This document shows, one piece after another, positions 50,069-59,963 of a stretch of 64,000 nucleotides of DNA. A model generated the notes under the pieces. That model worked only from the letters and a program-made list of their open reading frames with translations, was not told where the DNA came from and ran no database searches. This DNA is from Pseudescherichia sp031987975 (GTDB taxonomy: Bacteria; Pseudomonadota; Gammaproteobacteria; Enterobacterales; Enterobacteriaceae), in assembly GCF_031987975.1 (NCBI RefSeq), contig NZ_DALZYX010000002.1, positions 248,001-312,000 of the forward strand. The letters run 5' to 3'. The first letter of the stretch is position 1, and the number at the start of each line of letters is the position of its first letter. The position numbers and the translations under genes were made by a program.

Positions 50069-53000
50069 TCAGGCGACGGAGCGCGCCGGATCGTCGCCGT
50101 TCAGGTCGCGCTTCACCTCGGTCAGCTCCTCACCTTTCGCATTGCGAAGGTGCACTTCCAGCTGGTTAAACGCAATATCGATACCGTTTTCCCGACACAG
50201 CCGATCGATGGTACGGTTCAGTTCATCTACGGTATAGCTGCGATCGCGCAGCTCACGCACGTAGAGACGCAGCTCGTGATCCAGCGTGCTCGGCCCGAAA
50301 GTCGTAAAGAAGACTGCCGGTTCCGGATCGTGCATGACTTTCGGATGATCCATTGCCGCCTTCAGCAGCACTTCCTTCACTTTGTCCAGATCGGAGCCAT
50401 AGGCCACCCCAAGTCGCACCACCACGCGGGTGATGGTATCGGAGAGCGACCAGTTGATCAGGCGCTCGGTTACGAAGGCCTTGTTCGGAATGATCACCTC
50501 TTTACGGTCAAAGTCGGTAATGGTAGTGGCACGGATGCGGATCTTGTTGACCGTCCCGGAGAAGGTACCGATGGTTACCGTATCGCCGATGCGTACCGGG
50601 CGTTCGAACAGGATGATAATACCGGCAACAAAGTTACCGAAAATCTCCTGTAAGCCGAAACCGAGACCGACCGACAGCGCGGCCGCCAGCCACTGGAGTT
50701 TATCCCACGATACCCCCAGCGAACCAAACACCGTCATTGCCCCGGCGGCAATAATTACATAGTTAAGAATGGTGGTGATGGCGTAGGAAGCCCCCTGGCG
50801 CATCTTCAAACGCGAGAGCACCAGCACCTCCAGTAGCCCCGGCAGGTTGCGGATCAGTGCCCAGGCCACCATCGCCGCGATGATTGCAAACAGCAGGCTG
50901 CCCATGGTGACGCTTTTCACCACGCTAGCCCCTGCTTCCATGCCGTTGTAGTGCCAGAGCGTAATGCTGTCGAGGTAGGCAAATACGGTGATCAGATCGG
51001 ACCAAATCGCCCAGAAGACAACGCCAAACAGCGCCACCATCACCAGCATGGTAATGCGCAGCGTCTGCTGGTTGACCTGCTCGAGAGCGATGGTTGGCTC
51101 TTCCTGCGGCTCCGCGCCCTCCGCGCCCTCTTTCACCAGATTCTGCCGACGGGCCAGCGCACGGCGGTAGGCAATACGGCGTGCCGCCACGCTCAGTCCG
51201 CGCAGCACCGTCTGGTAGAGCAGATTCCAGATAATCACCAGGTAGACGGTCTCAATCCAGCGGCCAGAGAGGCGCAGCGTGGTATAGAAGTAGCCAGTGG
51301 CGGTCAGGACCATCAGCGCCAGCGGCACAATGGAGAGCACCGTGACCGTCAGCAACCGCAGGGCATGCGACTCCTTATCGCGCCAGCTGTCGCGGCACAT
51401 CGGCCACATTAGAATGCTAATCACCAGCAGGTTCAGGAAGATCACAATCTGTCCGGTGACATCGTCCATCAGGTGCAGCGGCGATAGCTCAGAGACTACC
51501 GACCAGAAGTGCAGCGGCAGTAATGCAAGACTGACGCGTACAATCTGCCGGCGCCAGTGGCTGGTCAGCTCCGCAGGCATAGAGAAGTGGGTCACCGCGA
51601 CGCCGTCTTTCTCCAGCACCTTCCAGCACAGGCCGAATACCAGCCAGAAGAGCGCCAGCTTTTTACTAAAGGCCCACAGCAGCTCGCTAATATTAAGCTG
51701 CATGGTGAGCAGGATCAGCCCTGCCGCGAGGATCAGCAGGCAGACCGGCAGAGCACGGATCAGGTCAATAAGGATTGCCTTCGGCGTATGGCCCTGGCTG
51801 TCGTTGCGCAGTTGCCCCACCTCATCCGCCAGCCGGGCCTGGTACTGTTTCAGCCAGCCCAGACGCCAGCGGATCAGGCCCGCAATCAGCAGCAGCGGCA
51901 GCCCGGCCAGAAACGCAATCGCCACCGCAGGCCATGCTTTCTCCCAGTTCACGGTGATCTTCATGGTGCGGAACTGCTCTTTTACCGCCTGCGGGAAAGC
52001 TTTGATCCACTCCCAGTCCATCGGCTTGTTGCTGTTTACCCAGAAAATCTGCTGGGTCAGCACCTCCTGCAGGCTTTTAGAGACGCTCATCAGCTGCTGC
52101 TGGTTAACCTGTAGGTTAATCGCCATCATCAGCTGATTGCCGAGCTGCTTGTTGAGCTGATCGAGGAGTTCGCGGCGCATATCAACAACCTGTAACAGCG
52201 CATCGTGCACCTCATCGTTCACCTCGCTCTCGTGCCCCTCCTCCAGCTTGCCGACGAAAGCGTCACTCTGGAACAGAGCATCACGCTGCTGGTTAATCTC
52301 AAACTGCTCGAGACGCAGATCGGCGATGCGGTTGGTCATATCCTCCAGCTCGTCAGCGGAGGGCAGCGTCTGCTGCTGCTGATAGAGAATGCGCGACAGC
52401 AGCAGGCTTCCCTTCAGCACTGAGATCTGCTCTTTAATATTGCGCTCGGACTGCAGGGCACGATCGAGCCAGTTTTTAACTTTGATATTCTGCTGAACCA
52501 GCGCGTTGCCGTTTTCCGTGGCGTCGATCAGCCGCTGGCTGAGCTGATGGTTGAGATCCAGCTCTTGCTTCACCAGCGGGTTGGCCTGGATACGCGCGGT
52601 CTCATCCGGCGTAACCGCCTCCTGAGCAGTTTTTTCGGTCAGCGTCAGGCGCTTACTGTTGACCGCCTCCTGCAGGAGCTGGAGCTGATGCTCCAGACGG
52701 TTACTGTTAGCCGTTACGTAGTCGCGTTGCTTCTGCAAGGTATCCTGCAGGGTGGTGTTACCCTCCAGGCTTTTACGCAGCTGGTCGATCTCGGCATTTA
52801 GCAGCGCCTGCTGGGCCAGCAGCAGCGTCTGCTGAGTCGGACGCAAGGCGCCCTCTCCTGCTCCAGTACCGTTCAGGCGGTTACGGATCTGCTGTAGCTG
52901 CTGCGAGGCGGTGTACATGGCATTCTGCACCCGTTCCGGCTGGGTTTGCAGCGCCACTAGCTGGCTGTTGTAGGCTGCCAGATCGTTCTGCGCGGTCTGA

Positions 53001-53419
53001 AGATTGTCCAGCAGCTGCGAGACCCGCGACTCCAGCTGGCGCAGCGAGAGCGTCGCCAGCGTTTTGCGCGTTTCGTCATCGTTGTCTTTATCGTTCAGGG
53101 CGTTAAGCCCGTCCGTCGCCTCGCGCATCTTATCCGGTGCCTGGGCGACCTTCTGGCGAAGCTGGGTGGTCTCCTGCTTGACCCGCTCGAGCTTATCGAG
53201 GGTATCCAGGGTTTGCGTCAGATCGTCAATGACGAGCTTATCCTGCGGGGTGTGATCTTTTTGCTTATTGAGCGCATCAAGCTGGCTTTGCACCTCTGCC
53301 CGGACAGGCAGATCGGTACTGGCACGGGCCTGCGAAGCCGTCGAAAACAGGCTTGCGACAAGCATCAGCACCAGAGCAAAAGCGGATAGCGGATTTTGCG
53401 AGCGTATGGAGTGCAGCAT
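50069..53419 (-). CDS. mscK: Potassium-dependent mechanosensitive channel MscK
   Basis: A large inner-membrane channel opening under hypo-osmotic stress, gated also by external K+. From the ATG at 53419 it has 1116 residues (E. coli 1120). A signal peptide ends near SQA-RAS. A long periplasmic coiled-coil region (about 40-460) is followed by about 11 membrane helices. The C-terminal MscS core includes GLGFGLQEIFGNF in the pore helix and the FERPVRIGDTV beta domain. The SD is weak for this start, and a GTG 17 codons upstream is possible. It is convergent with ybaM. Confidence 0.94.
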   Translation of the reverse strand: MLHSIRSQNPLSAFALVLMLVASLFSTASQARASTDLPVRAEVQSQLDALNKQKDHTPQDKLVIDDLTQTLDTLDKLERVKQETTQLRQKVAQAPDKMREATDGLNALNDKDNDDETRKTLATLSLRQLESRVSQLLDNLQTAQNDLAAYNSQLVALQTQPERVQNAMYTASQQLQQIRNRLNGTGAGEGALRPTQQTLLLAQQALLNAEIDQLRKSLEGNTTLQDTLQKQRDYVTANSNRLEHQLQLLQEAVNSKRLTLTEKTAQEAVTPDETARIQANPLVKQELDLNHQLSQRLIDATENGNALVQQNIKVKNWLDRALQSERNIKEQISVLKGSLLLSRILYQQQQTLPSADELEDMTNRIADLRLEQFEINQQRDALFQSDAFVGKLEEGHESEVNDEVHDALLQVVDMRRELLDQLNKQLGNQLMMAINLQVNQQQLMSVSKSLQEVLTQQIFWVNSNKPMDWEWIKAFPQAVKEQFRTMKITVNWEKAWPAVAIAFLAGLPLLLIAGLIRWRLGWLKQYQARLADEVGQLRNDSQGHTPKAILIDLIRALPVCLLILAAGLILLTMQLNISELLWAFSKKLALFWLVFGLCWKVLEKDGVAVTHFSMPAELTSHWRRQIVRVSLALLPLHFWSVVSELSPLHLMDDVTGQIVIFLNLLVISILMWPMCRDSWRDKESHALRLLTVTVLSIVPLALMVLTATGYFYTTLRLSGRWIETVYLVIIWNLLYQTVLRGLSVAARRIAYRRALARRQNLVKEGAEGAEPQEEPTIALEQVNQQTLRITMLVMVALFGVVFWAIWSDLITVFAYLDSITLWHYNGMEAGASVVKSVTMGSLLFAIIAAMVAWALIRNLPGLLEVLVLSRLKMRQGASYAITTILNYVIIAAGAMTVFGSLGVSWDKLQWLAAALSVGLGFGLQEIFGNFVAGIIILFERPVRIGDTVTIGTFSGTVNKIRIRATTITDFDRKEVIIPNKAFVTERLINWSLSDTITRVVVRLGVAYGSDLDKVKEVLLKAAMDHPKVMHDPEPAVFFTTFGPSTLDHELRLYVRELRDRSYTVDELNRTIDRLCRENGIDIAFNQLEVHLRNAKGEELTEVKRDLNGDDPARSVA

Positions 53420-53552
53420 AATTTTTAGATGAATGGTTTCTTTACGGGAAAGCGGGCCGGGACTGGCCACGCGCAGAGAATATCACGCCCGTCTGGGACA
53501 ACATAGCAATGCGCATAGCCTCCAGGATATTTCCTGGCGTCATGGAGTAAAA

Positions 53553-54206
53553 TCAGGCGCTGAGTAGCCCAGGCTGTGCACGCATGGTTGGGCAGAACTG
53601 AAACATCTCCAGCAGGATGGCAACGTAGTCGCGGGCTTCTTTTTTGAGATCAAACGTTTGTGGGGAAAAGAGCCAGTTCTCCATAATGCCGGAGATGTAG
53701 CTGCGCATCAGAATAGCCGCCCGGCGGGTGAGGAGGTTAGCAGGCAGCATTTTCGCTTTAATACAGTGGCTGAGAGTCTGTTCAATACGATCGTAACTTT
53801 CGAGGCATAAATTACGCTGTGCCTGTTGCACTATGGCCATTTCACCGACAAACTCACACTTGTGGAAGATGATCTCCATCATTAAACGGCGACGCTCTTC
53901 GACAACTGTTGCTTCAAGGATATAGACCAAAATTTCGCGTAAAACGGAGAGTGGATCATCAGGGAATTTTGCCTGATACTCAAGCTCGAGATCGCCAATA
54001 CTGGACTCTGACAACTCCCAAATTTCACCAAATAAATCTGACTTATTTTTGAAGTGCCAATAAATTGCGCCACGCGTTACACCCGCAGCCTGCGCAATGT
54101 CTGCCAGAGACGTTTTGGAGACGCCGTGCGCTGAAAACAGCCGCATAGCGACATCTAAAATATGCTGACGTGTCTCCTGGGCCTGTTGTTTGGTTTTTCG
54201 TGCCAT
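53553..54206 (-). CDS. acrR: TetR-family repressor AcrR
   Basis: AcrR represses acrAB and itself until drugs or other ligands bind its pocket. It has 217 residues (E. coli 215). The TetR helix-turn-helix is TSLADIAQAAGVTRGAIYWHFKNKSDLF (about 31-58; this strain has KTSLADI), and the C-terminal ligand domain is well conserved, e.g. HKCEFVGEM and QRNLCLESYDRIEQTL. The last ten residues diverge. It is divergent from acrA around a 24-bp palindrome. Confidence 0.96.
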   Translation of the reverse strand: MARKTKQQAQETRQHILDVAMRLFSAHGVSKTSLADIAQAAGVTRGAIYWHFKNKSDLFGEIWELSESSIGDLELEYQAKFPDDPLSVLREILVYILEATVVEERRRLMMEIIFHKCEFVGEMAIVQQAQRNLCLESYDRIEQTLSHCIKAKMLPANLLTRRAAILMRSYISGIMENWLFSPQTFDLKKEARDYVAILLEMFQFCPTMRAQPGLLSA

Positions 54207-54234
54207 ATGTTGGTGATTTTAAGGGAGTCAGATT

Positions 54235-54258
54235 TACATACATTTATGAATGTATGTA
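54235..54258. promoter_or_regulatory. AcrR operator
   Basis: TACATACATT (54235-54244) and AATGTATGTA (54249-54258) form a perfect 10-bp inverted repeat around TATG. It is identical in layout to the known AcrR operator in the acrR-acrA intergenic region of E. coli. An A/T-rich -10-like stretch for acrA follows at 54271-54281. Confidence 0.92.
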
Positions 54259-54348
54259 CCATAGCATGACGATAATATAAACGCAGCAATGGGTTTGTGG
54301 GCGTTTGATCCACTGATTAATTTGAAATCGGACACTCGAGGTTTACCT

Positions 54349-55554
54349 ATGAACAAAAACAGAGGATTTACCCCTCTGGCGGCCGTTCTGATGCTTTCGG
54401 GCAGCTTAGCGCTAACAGGATGTGATGATAAACCGGCTCAACAAGGAGCACAGCAGGCGCCAGAAGTTGGGGTTGTTACACTCAAATCCGAACCTCTGCA
54501 GATGACCACTGAACTGCCAGGCCGCACCAGCGCCTATCGCGTTGCTGAAGTCAGACCGCAGGTTAGCGGCATCATCTTAAAACGTAACTTCACCGAGGGT
54601 AGCGATGTCGAAGCGGGTGTCTCGCTTTATCAAATCGATCCGGCCACTTATCAAGCCTCCTATGAGAGCGCAAAAGGCGATTTAGCCCGCGCCCAGGCTG
54701 CGGCAAATATTGCTCAAGTTACCCTTAAGCGCTACCAGAGCCTGATTGGTACTAAATATATCAGTCAGCAAGATTTCGATAACGCCCAGGCGGAAGCGCA
54801 GCAGGCGAATGCCTCAGTCGTGGCCGCGAAGGCCGCCGTTGAGACCGCACGCATCAATCTGGCCTATACCAAAGTGATTTCCCCTATCAGCGGCCGCATT
54901 GGTAAGTCGTCGGTAACGGAAGGCGCACTGGTGCAGACCGGCCAGACCAATGCTCTGGCAACCGTGCAACAACTCGATCCGATCTATGTGGATGTGACCC
55001 AGTCCAGCAATGATTACCTGCGTCTGAAGCAGGAGCTGGAGAAAGGCACCCTGAAGCAAGAGAACGGCAAAGCAAAAGTTGAGCTGCTTACCAACGACGG
55101 CGCAACTTTCCCGCAGACCGGTACGCTGGAGTTCTCTGACGTCACGGTTGATGAAACCACCGGCTCCATTACCCTGCGCGCTATCGTCCCTAACCCGGAT
55201 CAGACTCTGCTGCCGGGCATGTTCGTGCGCGCCCGTCTGGAAGAGGGGCTGAACCCGAATGCGCTGCTGGTTCCGCAGCAGGGTATCACCCGCACGCCGC
55301 GCGGTGAGGCATCTGCCATGGTCGTGGGCGAAGGCGATAAGGTTGAAAGTCGCCAGGTGCAGACCTCGCAGGCGATTGGCGATAAGTGGCTGGTCACCGG
55401 CGGTCTGAAAGATGGCGATCGCGTGATTGTCACCGGACTGCAGAAAGTTCGGCCGGGCGCGCAGGTTAAAGTGCAGGAAGTGAATACCGAGCAGGCTTCT
55501 GACAAGAAAGAGCAAGCTGCAGCTGGCGCCCAGTCAGAACAAACGAAGTCTTAA
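54349..55554 (+). CDS. acrA: Multidrug efflux periplasmic adaptor AcrA
   Basis: The membrane-fusion protein joining AcrB to TolC. It has 401 residues from the ATG at 54349 (E. coli 397). A lipoprotein signal ends in LTG-Cys25. Lipoyl and alpha-hairpin domains (e.g. ARAQAAANIAQVTLKRYQ) and beta-barrel and membrane-proximal domains follow in order. The start, with upstream CGAGG, matches E. coli. acrB begins 22 bases after its stop, forming the acrAB operon under AcrR. Confidence 0.97.
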   Translation: MNKNRGFTPLAAVLMLSGSLALTGCDDKPAQQGAQQAPEVGVVTLKSEPLQMTTELPGRTSAYRVAEVRPQVSGIILKRNFTEGSDVEAGVSLYQIDPATYQASYESAKGDLARAQAAANIAQVTLKRYQSLIGTKYISQQDFDNAQAEAQQANASVVAAKAAVETARINLAYTKVISPISGRIGKSSVTEGALVQTGQTNALATVQQLDPIYVDVTQSSNDYLRLKQELEKGTLKQENGKAKVELLTNDGATFPQTGTLEFSDVTVDETTGSITLRAIVPNPDQTLLPGMFVRARLEEGLNPNALLVPQQGITRTPRGEASAMVVGEGDKVESRQVQTSQAIGDKWLVTGGLKDGDRVIVTGLQKVRPGAQVKVQEVNTEQASDKKEQAAAGAQSEQTKS

Positions 55555-55576
55555 CTTAAACAGGAGCCGTTAAGAC

Positions 55577-58500
55577 ATGTCTAAGTTTTTTATCGATCGC
55601 CCCATTTTTGCATGGGTTATCGCGATCATTATCATGCTGGCGGGGGCGCTTTCGATCCTCAACTTGCCGATAGCGCAGTATCCTTCGATCGCGCCACCGG
55701 CAGTGACGGTCTCAGCTACCTACCCTGGCGCAGATGCGAAAACGGTGCAGGATACCGTGACGCAGGTTATCGAACAGAATATGAACGGTATCGATGGCCT
55801 GCTCTATATGTCCTCCACCAGCGACTCGTCGGGTACGGTGCAGATCACGCTGACCTTTAACTCCGGTACCGATGCGGACATCGCGCAGGTTCAGGTGCAG
55901 AACAAACTGCAGCTGGCCATGCCGCTGCTGCCGCAGGAAGTACAGCAGCAGGGCGTCAGCGTTGAGAAGTCATCCAGCAGCTTCCTGATGGTGCTGGGGA
56001 TGATTAACACCGATGGCTCGATGACCCAGGAAGATATTGCCGACTACGTGGGCGCGACGGTGAAAGATCCGGTTAGCCGTACCGCGGGCGTCGGTGACGT
56101 GCAGCTGTTTGGTGCCCAGTATGCGATGCGTATCTGGATGGATCCGAATAAGCTGAACAACTTCCAGCTCACCCCGGTTGACGTGATTAATGCGATTAAA
56201 GCGCAGAACGCCCAGGTCGCCGCAGGCCAGCTCGGCGGTACGCCGCCGGTGAAAGGCCAGCAGCTGAACGCCTCGATCATTGCTCAAACCCGTCTCACCT
56301 CAACGGAAGAGTTCGGTAAAATTCTGCTGAAAGTGAACCAGGATGGCTCTCAGGTTCGCCTGCGCGACGTGGCAGAGATTGAGCTGGGCGGTGAGAACTA
56401 CGACGTCATCGCCAAGTACAACGGTCAACCGGCGTCGGGTCTGGGGATCAAGCTGGCAACCGGTGCCAACGCGCTGGATACAGCTGAAGCGGTACGCGCA
56501 ACCATTGAGTCTCTCAAGCCGACTTTCCCGGCGGGCCTGCAGGTGGTCTACCCGTACGACACCACGCCGTTCGTTAAAATTTCTATTAACGAAGTGGTGA
56601 AAACGCTGGTCGAAGCGATCGTACTGGTGTTCCTGGTGATGTACCTGTTCCTGCAGAACTTCCGTGCGACGCTGATCCCAACGATTGCCGTTCCGGTGGT
56701 GCTGCTGGGAACTTTCGCGATCCTCAATGCCTTCGGCTACTCGATAAACACCCTCACCATGTTTGGTATGGTGCTGGCTATCGGCCTGCTGGTGGATGAC
56801 GCCATCGTGGTGGTAGAGAACGTCGAACGTGTTATGGCCGAAGAGGGTCTGCCGCCCAAAGAGGCGACGCGGAAATCGATGGAACAGATTCAGGGCGCGC
56901 TGGTGGGTATTGCCCTGGTGCTGTCAGCGGTATTTATCCCGATGGCCTTCTTCGGTGGTTCTACCGGGGCGATCTATCGCCAGTTCTCGATTACTATCGT
57001 TTCGGCGATGGTGCTGTCGGTGATTGTGGCGCTGATCCTGACGCCAGCCCTCTGTGCCACTATGCTGAAGCCGATCGCTAAAGGCGACCACGGCGAAGGC
57101 AAAAAAGGCTTCTTCGGCTGGTTTAACCGCATGTTTGATAAGAGCACGCACCACTACACCGACAGCGTAGGGAATATTCTGCGCAGTACCGGTCGTTATC
57201 TGCTGCTTTATATCATTATTGTTGCGGGCATGGCGTTCCTGTTTGTCCGTCTGCCAACCTCGTTCCTGCCAGATGAAGATCAGGGTGTATTCCTCACCAT
57301 GGCACAGTTGCCGGCAGGGGCAACCCAGGAGCGTACCCAGAAGGTGCTCGATGAGGTAACGGATTACTACCTGAAAGAAGAGAAAGCGAACGTTAACTCC
57401 GTGTTTAGCGTTAACGGCTTCGGCTTCTCGGGCCGTGGCCAGAACACCGGTATTGCATTCGTCTCCCTGAAAAACTGGGAAGAGCGTGCAGGGGAAGAGA
57501 ACAAAGTTCCGGCCATTACGGGCCGCGCCAGCGCGCGTTTCGCACAGATTAAAGATGCGATGGTCTTCGCCTTTAACCTGCCGGCAATTGTTGAGCTGGG
57601 TACGGCAACGGGCTTCGACTTCCAGCTAATTGACCAGGGCAACCTTGGCCATGACAAGCTAATGCAGGCGCGTAACCAACTGCTTGGCGAAGTGGCGAAA
57701 CACCCTGACATGCTGGTGGGCGTCCGTCCTAACGGCCTGGAAGATACGCCGCAGTTCAAGATCGATATCGATCAGGAGAAAGCGCAGGCGCTGGGTGTCT
57801 CCATCAGCGACATCAATACCACGCTGGGTACGGCCTGGGGCGGTAGCTACGTAAACGACTTCATCGACCGCGGTCGCGTGAAGAAGGTATACGTGATGTC
57901 ACAGGCTAAGTACCGTATGCTGCCAAGCGATATCAATAACTGGTACGTGCGCGGCAGCGATGGCCAGATGGTGCCGTTCTCGGCGTTCTCTACGTCGCAC
58001 TGGGAGTATGGTTCTCCGCGTCTGGAGCGCTATAACGGTCTGCCATCGATGGAGATCCTGGGTGAAGCGGGTGCAGGCAAGAGTACTGGTGAAGCGATGG
58101 ATCTGATGGAGCAGCTGGCGGGTACGCTGCCTGCGGGCGTAGGCTATGACTGGACGGGCATGTCCTATCAGGAGCGCCTCTCCGGTAACCAGGCCCCTGC
58201 CCTGTACGCCATCTCGCTGATCGTGGTCTTCCTCTGTCTGGCGGCACTGTACGAGAGCTGGTCGATTCCGTTCTCGGTTATGCTGGTTGTTCCATTGGGA
58301 GTTATCGGTGCACTGCTGGCGGCGACGTTCCGCGGGCTGGGCAACGACGTCTACTTCCAGGTAGGTCTGCTGACTACCATTGGCCTGTCGGCGAAGAACG
58401 CGATACTTATCGTCGAGTTCGCCAAGGATCTGATGGATAAAGAGGGCAAAGGGCTGATTGAGGCAACGCTCGAGGCGGTACGTATGCGTCTGCGTCCTAT

Positions 58501-58726
58501 CCTGATGACCTCGCTGGCGTTTATCCTCGGCGTTATGCCGCTGGTAATCAGCACCGGCGCAGGCTCCGGCGCGCAGAATGCAGTAGGTACTGGCGTTATG
58601 GGCGGGATGGTAACGGCAACCGTGCTGGCCGTCTTCTTCGTACCGGTCTTCTTTGTGGTGGTACGCCGCCGCTTTAGCCGCAAATCAGAAGATGTTGAAC
58701 ACAGCCATGCCGTTGAACATCACTAA
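55577..58726 (+). CDS. acrB: RND multidrug efflux pump AcrB
   Basis: Inner-membrane proton/drug antiporter of 1049 residues, exactly the E. coli length. Proton-relay Asp407-Asp408 lie in GLLVDDAIVVVENVERVM and Lys940 in LSAKNAILIVEF. The switch/gate-loop region of the distal pocket (GFGFSGRGQNTGIAF) is intact. Twelve membrane helices and two large periplasmic loops are as expected. It works as a trimer with AcrA and TolC to expel dyes, detergents and antibiotics. Confidence 0.98.
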   Translation: MSKFFIDRPIFAWVIAIIIMLAGALSILNLPIAQYPSIAPPAVTVSATYPGADAKTVQDTVTQVIEQNMNGIDGLLYMSSTSDSSGTVQITLTFNSGTDADIAQVQVQNKLQLAMPLLPQEVQQQGVSVEKSSSSFLMVLGMINTDGSMTQEDIADYVGATVKDPVSRTAGVGDVQLFGAQYAMRIWMDPNKLNNFQLTPVDVINAIKAQNAQVAAGQLGGTPPVKGQQLNASIIAQTRLTSTEEFGKILLKVNQDGSQVRLRDVAEIELGGENYDVIAKYNGQPASGLGIKLATGANALDTAEAVRATIESLKPTFPAGLQVVYPYDTTPFVKISINEVVKTLVEAIVLVFLVMYLFLQNFRATLIPTIAVPVVLLGTFAILNAFGYSINTLTMFGMVLAIGLLVDDAIVVVENVERVMAEEGLPPKEATRKSMEQIQGALVGIALVLSAVFIPMAFFGGSTGAIYRQFSITIVSAMVLSVIVALILTPALCATMLKPIAKGDHGEGKKGFFGWFNRMFDKSTHHYTDSVGNILRSTGRYLLLYIIIVAGMAFLFVRLPTSFLPDEDQGVFLTMAQLPAGATQERTQKVLDEVTDYYLKEEKANVNSVFSVNGFGFSGRGQNTGIAFVSLKNWEERAGEENKVPAITGRASARFAQIKDAMVFAFNLPAIVELGTATGFDFQLIDQGNLGHDKLMQARNQLLGEVAKHPDMLVGVRPNGLEDTPQFKIDIDQEKAQALGVSISDINTTLGTAWGGSYVNDFIDRGRVKKVYVMSQAKYRMLPSDINNWYVRGSDGQMVPFSAFSTSHWEYGSPRLERYNGLPSMEILGEAGAGKSTGEAMDLMEQLAGTLPAGVGYDWTGMSYQERLSGNQAPALYAISLIVVFLCLAALYESWSIPFSVMLVVPLGVIGALLAATFRGLGNDVYFQVGLLTTIGLSAKNAILIVEFAKDLMDKEGKGLIEATLEAVRMRLRPILMTSLAFILGVMPLVISTGAGSGAQNAVGTGVMGGMVTATVLAVFFVPVFFVVVRRRFSRKSEDVEHSHAVEHH

Positions 58727-59161
58727 TCCACTCTGAATCTTAACGAGTTGTAAATCAAAGGCCGCGCAAGCGGCCTTTTCATTTTCTGCCTGAAAATCAT
58801 CATGACGACTTATTGTTTATTGCATTATTTTCTGTAGTAGATATATGTCGCATAATTCCTATAGCTTAAAGGATTATCTTAAGAAGTGAAGATATTCTTA
58901 ATTAATAGTAAAGATACATTCACGTAAGAATATTCTTAACCATGCGTGAGCAGACGAGAGAGGTTCACCCCTTTGATGGAGGGTAAATCGAAAGCAAAAG
59001 ATGATAATTGTAATTTTTCGTAATCGCTCCAGGAAAACTTTTTCAGAGTGACTTATAGTTAAATTGAGGCGCAAGAGCAGCTTAGACGCCGCCCTCAAGG
59101 AGGTATCCATCCCGAAACAGTGTTCCATGTGAAAAAAAAGCCACTTTAAAGGGGATACGTT
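58727..59161. other. AT-rich interval between acrB and tomB
   Basis: It contains the acrB terminator and then an AT-rich stretch with two copies of ATATTCTTAA (near 58892 and 58929). The tomB leader contains GAGGTATC and AAGGGGAT, the latter the SD. No convincing gene is seen on either strand. It most likely carries the tomB-hha promoter in H-NS-friendly DNA. Confidence 0.5.
58758..58777 (+). terminator. acrAB terminator
   Basis: A perfect 8-bp stem (AAGGCCGC / GCGGCCTT) with a GCAA tetraloop is followed by TTC. It lies 31 bases after the acrB stop. Confidence 0.85.
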
Positions 59162-59536
59162 ATGGACGAATACTCGCCAAAAAGGCATGATGTCGCGCAG
59201 CTGAAATTTCTTTGCGAAACGTTGTACCATGATTGCCTCTCAAACCTTGAAGAGAGCCACCATGGCTGGGTTAACGATCCCACGTCGGCAATCAATTTGC
59301 AGTTAAATGAGCTGATTGAGCATATTGCGACCTTCGCACTTAATTATAAAATTAAGTACAATGAAGATAATAAACTGATTGCCCAGATTGACGAATACCT
59401 GGACGACACGTTCATGCTGTTCAGTAGCTATGGCATTAGTACAGAAGACTTGCAGAAATGGCGCAAATCCGGCAACCGCCTGTTTCGCTGTTTCGTTAAT
59501 GTGAGCAAGGCTAACCCTGTTAGCTTGTCCTGTTAA
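59162..59536 (+). CDS. tomB: Hha toxicity modulator TomB
   Basis: 124 residues, the E. coli TomB (YbaJ) length, with strong identity throughout (RHDVAQLKFLCETLYHDC, then HGWVNDPTSAINLQLNELIEHIA). TomB opposes Hha toxicity and influences biofilm and conjugation; the pair has been described as an oxygen-dependent toxin-antitoxin system. SD AAGGGGAT precedes the ATG. hha follows 27 bases later. Confidence 0.95.
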   Translation: MDEYSPKRHDVAQLKFLCETLYHDCLSNLEESHHGWVNDPTSAINLQLNELIEHIATFALNYKIKYNEDNKLIAQIDEYLDDTFMLFSSYGISTEDLQKWRKSGNRLFRCFVNVSKANPVSLSC

Positions 59537-59563
59537 AACTATTACAAATACATAGGTGAATTT

Positions 59564-59782
59564 ATGTCTGATAAACCATTAACAAAAGTAGATTATTTGA
59601 TGCGCCTGCGGCGCTGTCAGACAATTGATACGCTTGAACGCGTGATTGAAAAAAATAAATACGAACTTTCTGACAATGAGCTGACAGTATTTTATTCCGC
59701 AGCCGATCACCGTCTGGCTGAGCTGACAATGAATAAGCTTTACGACAAAATTCCCTCCTCCGTGTGGAAATTTGTTCGCTAG
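59564..59782 (+). CDS. hha: Haemolysin-expression modulator Hha
   Basis: A 72-residue nucleoid-associated protein that binds H-NS or StpA and strengthens silencing of acquired, AT-rich genes. It is nearly identical to E. coli Hha: DYLMRLRRCQTIDTLERVIEK and the C-terminal IPSSVWKFVR, including Cys18. Second gene of tomB-hha. Confidence 0.97.
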   Translation: MSDKPLTKVDYLMRLRRCQTIDTLERVIEKNKYELSDNELTVFYSAADHRLAELTMNKLYDKIPSSVWKFVR

Positions 59783-59869
59783 ATCGCGCACGCTTCTATT
59801 GCGATTTCTCGCTGCCTTTATCAGACGCGTTTTGGTGGATCCCAGGGTCGGGCACTTGTCTCGTAAAGT

Positions 59870-59908
59870 AATGTGAACTACTTCACATACTACAACCGCC
59901 GTTATACT
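59870..59908 (+). promoter_or_regulatory. CRP site and promoter upstream of maa
   Basis: TGTGA-N6-TCACA is a perfect CRP core at 59872-59887. A -10-like TATACT is at 59903-59908. The CRP centre would be near -35 of that start, not the usual -41.5, so CRP may block this promoter or serve a different start. Confidence 0.6.
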
Positions 59909-59963
59909 CTTTCAGGCTATCTCACTCCAGGATGCTCCTGTTATGTTTAACAGTGAGATAGCC

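Noticed and set aside
58898..59230. 110-codon reverse frame between acrB and tomB
   Set aside because: It overlaps the tomB start region, has no RBS, and the AT-rich DNA is better explained as the tomB-hha regulatory region.
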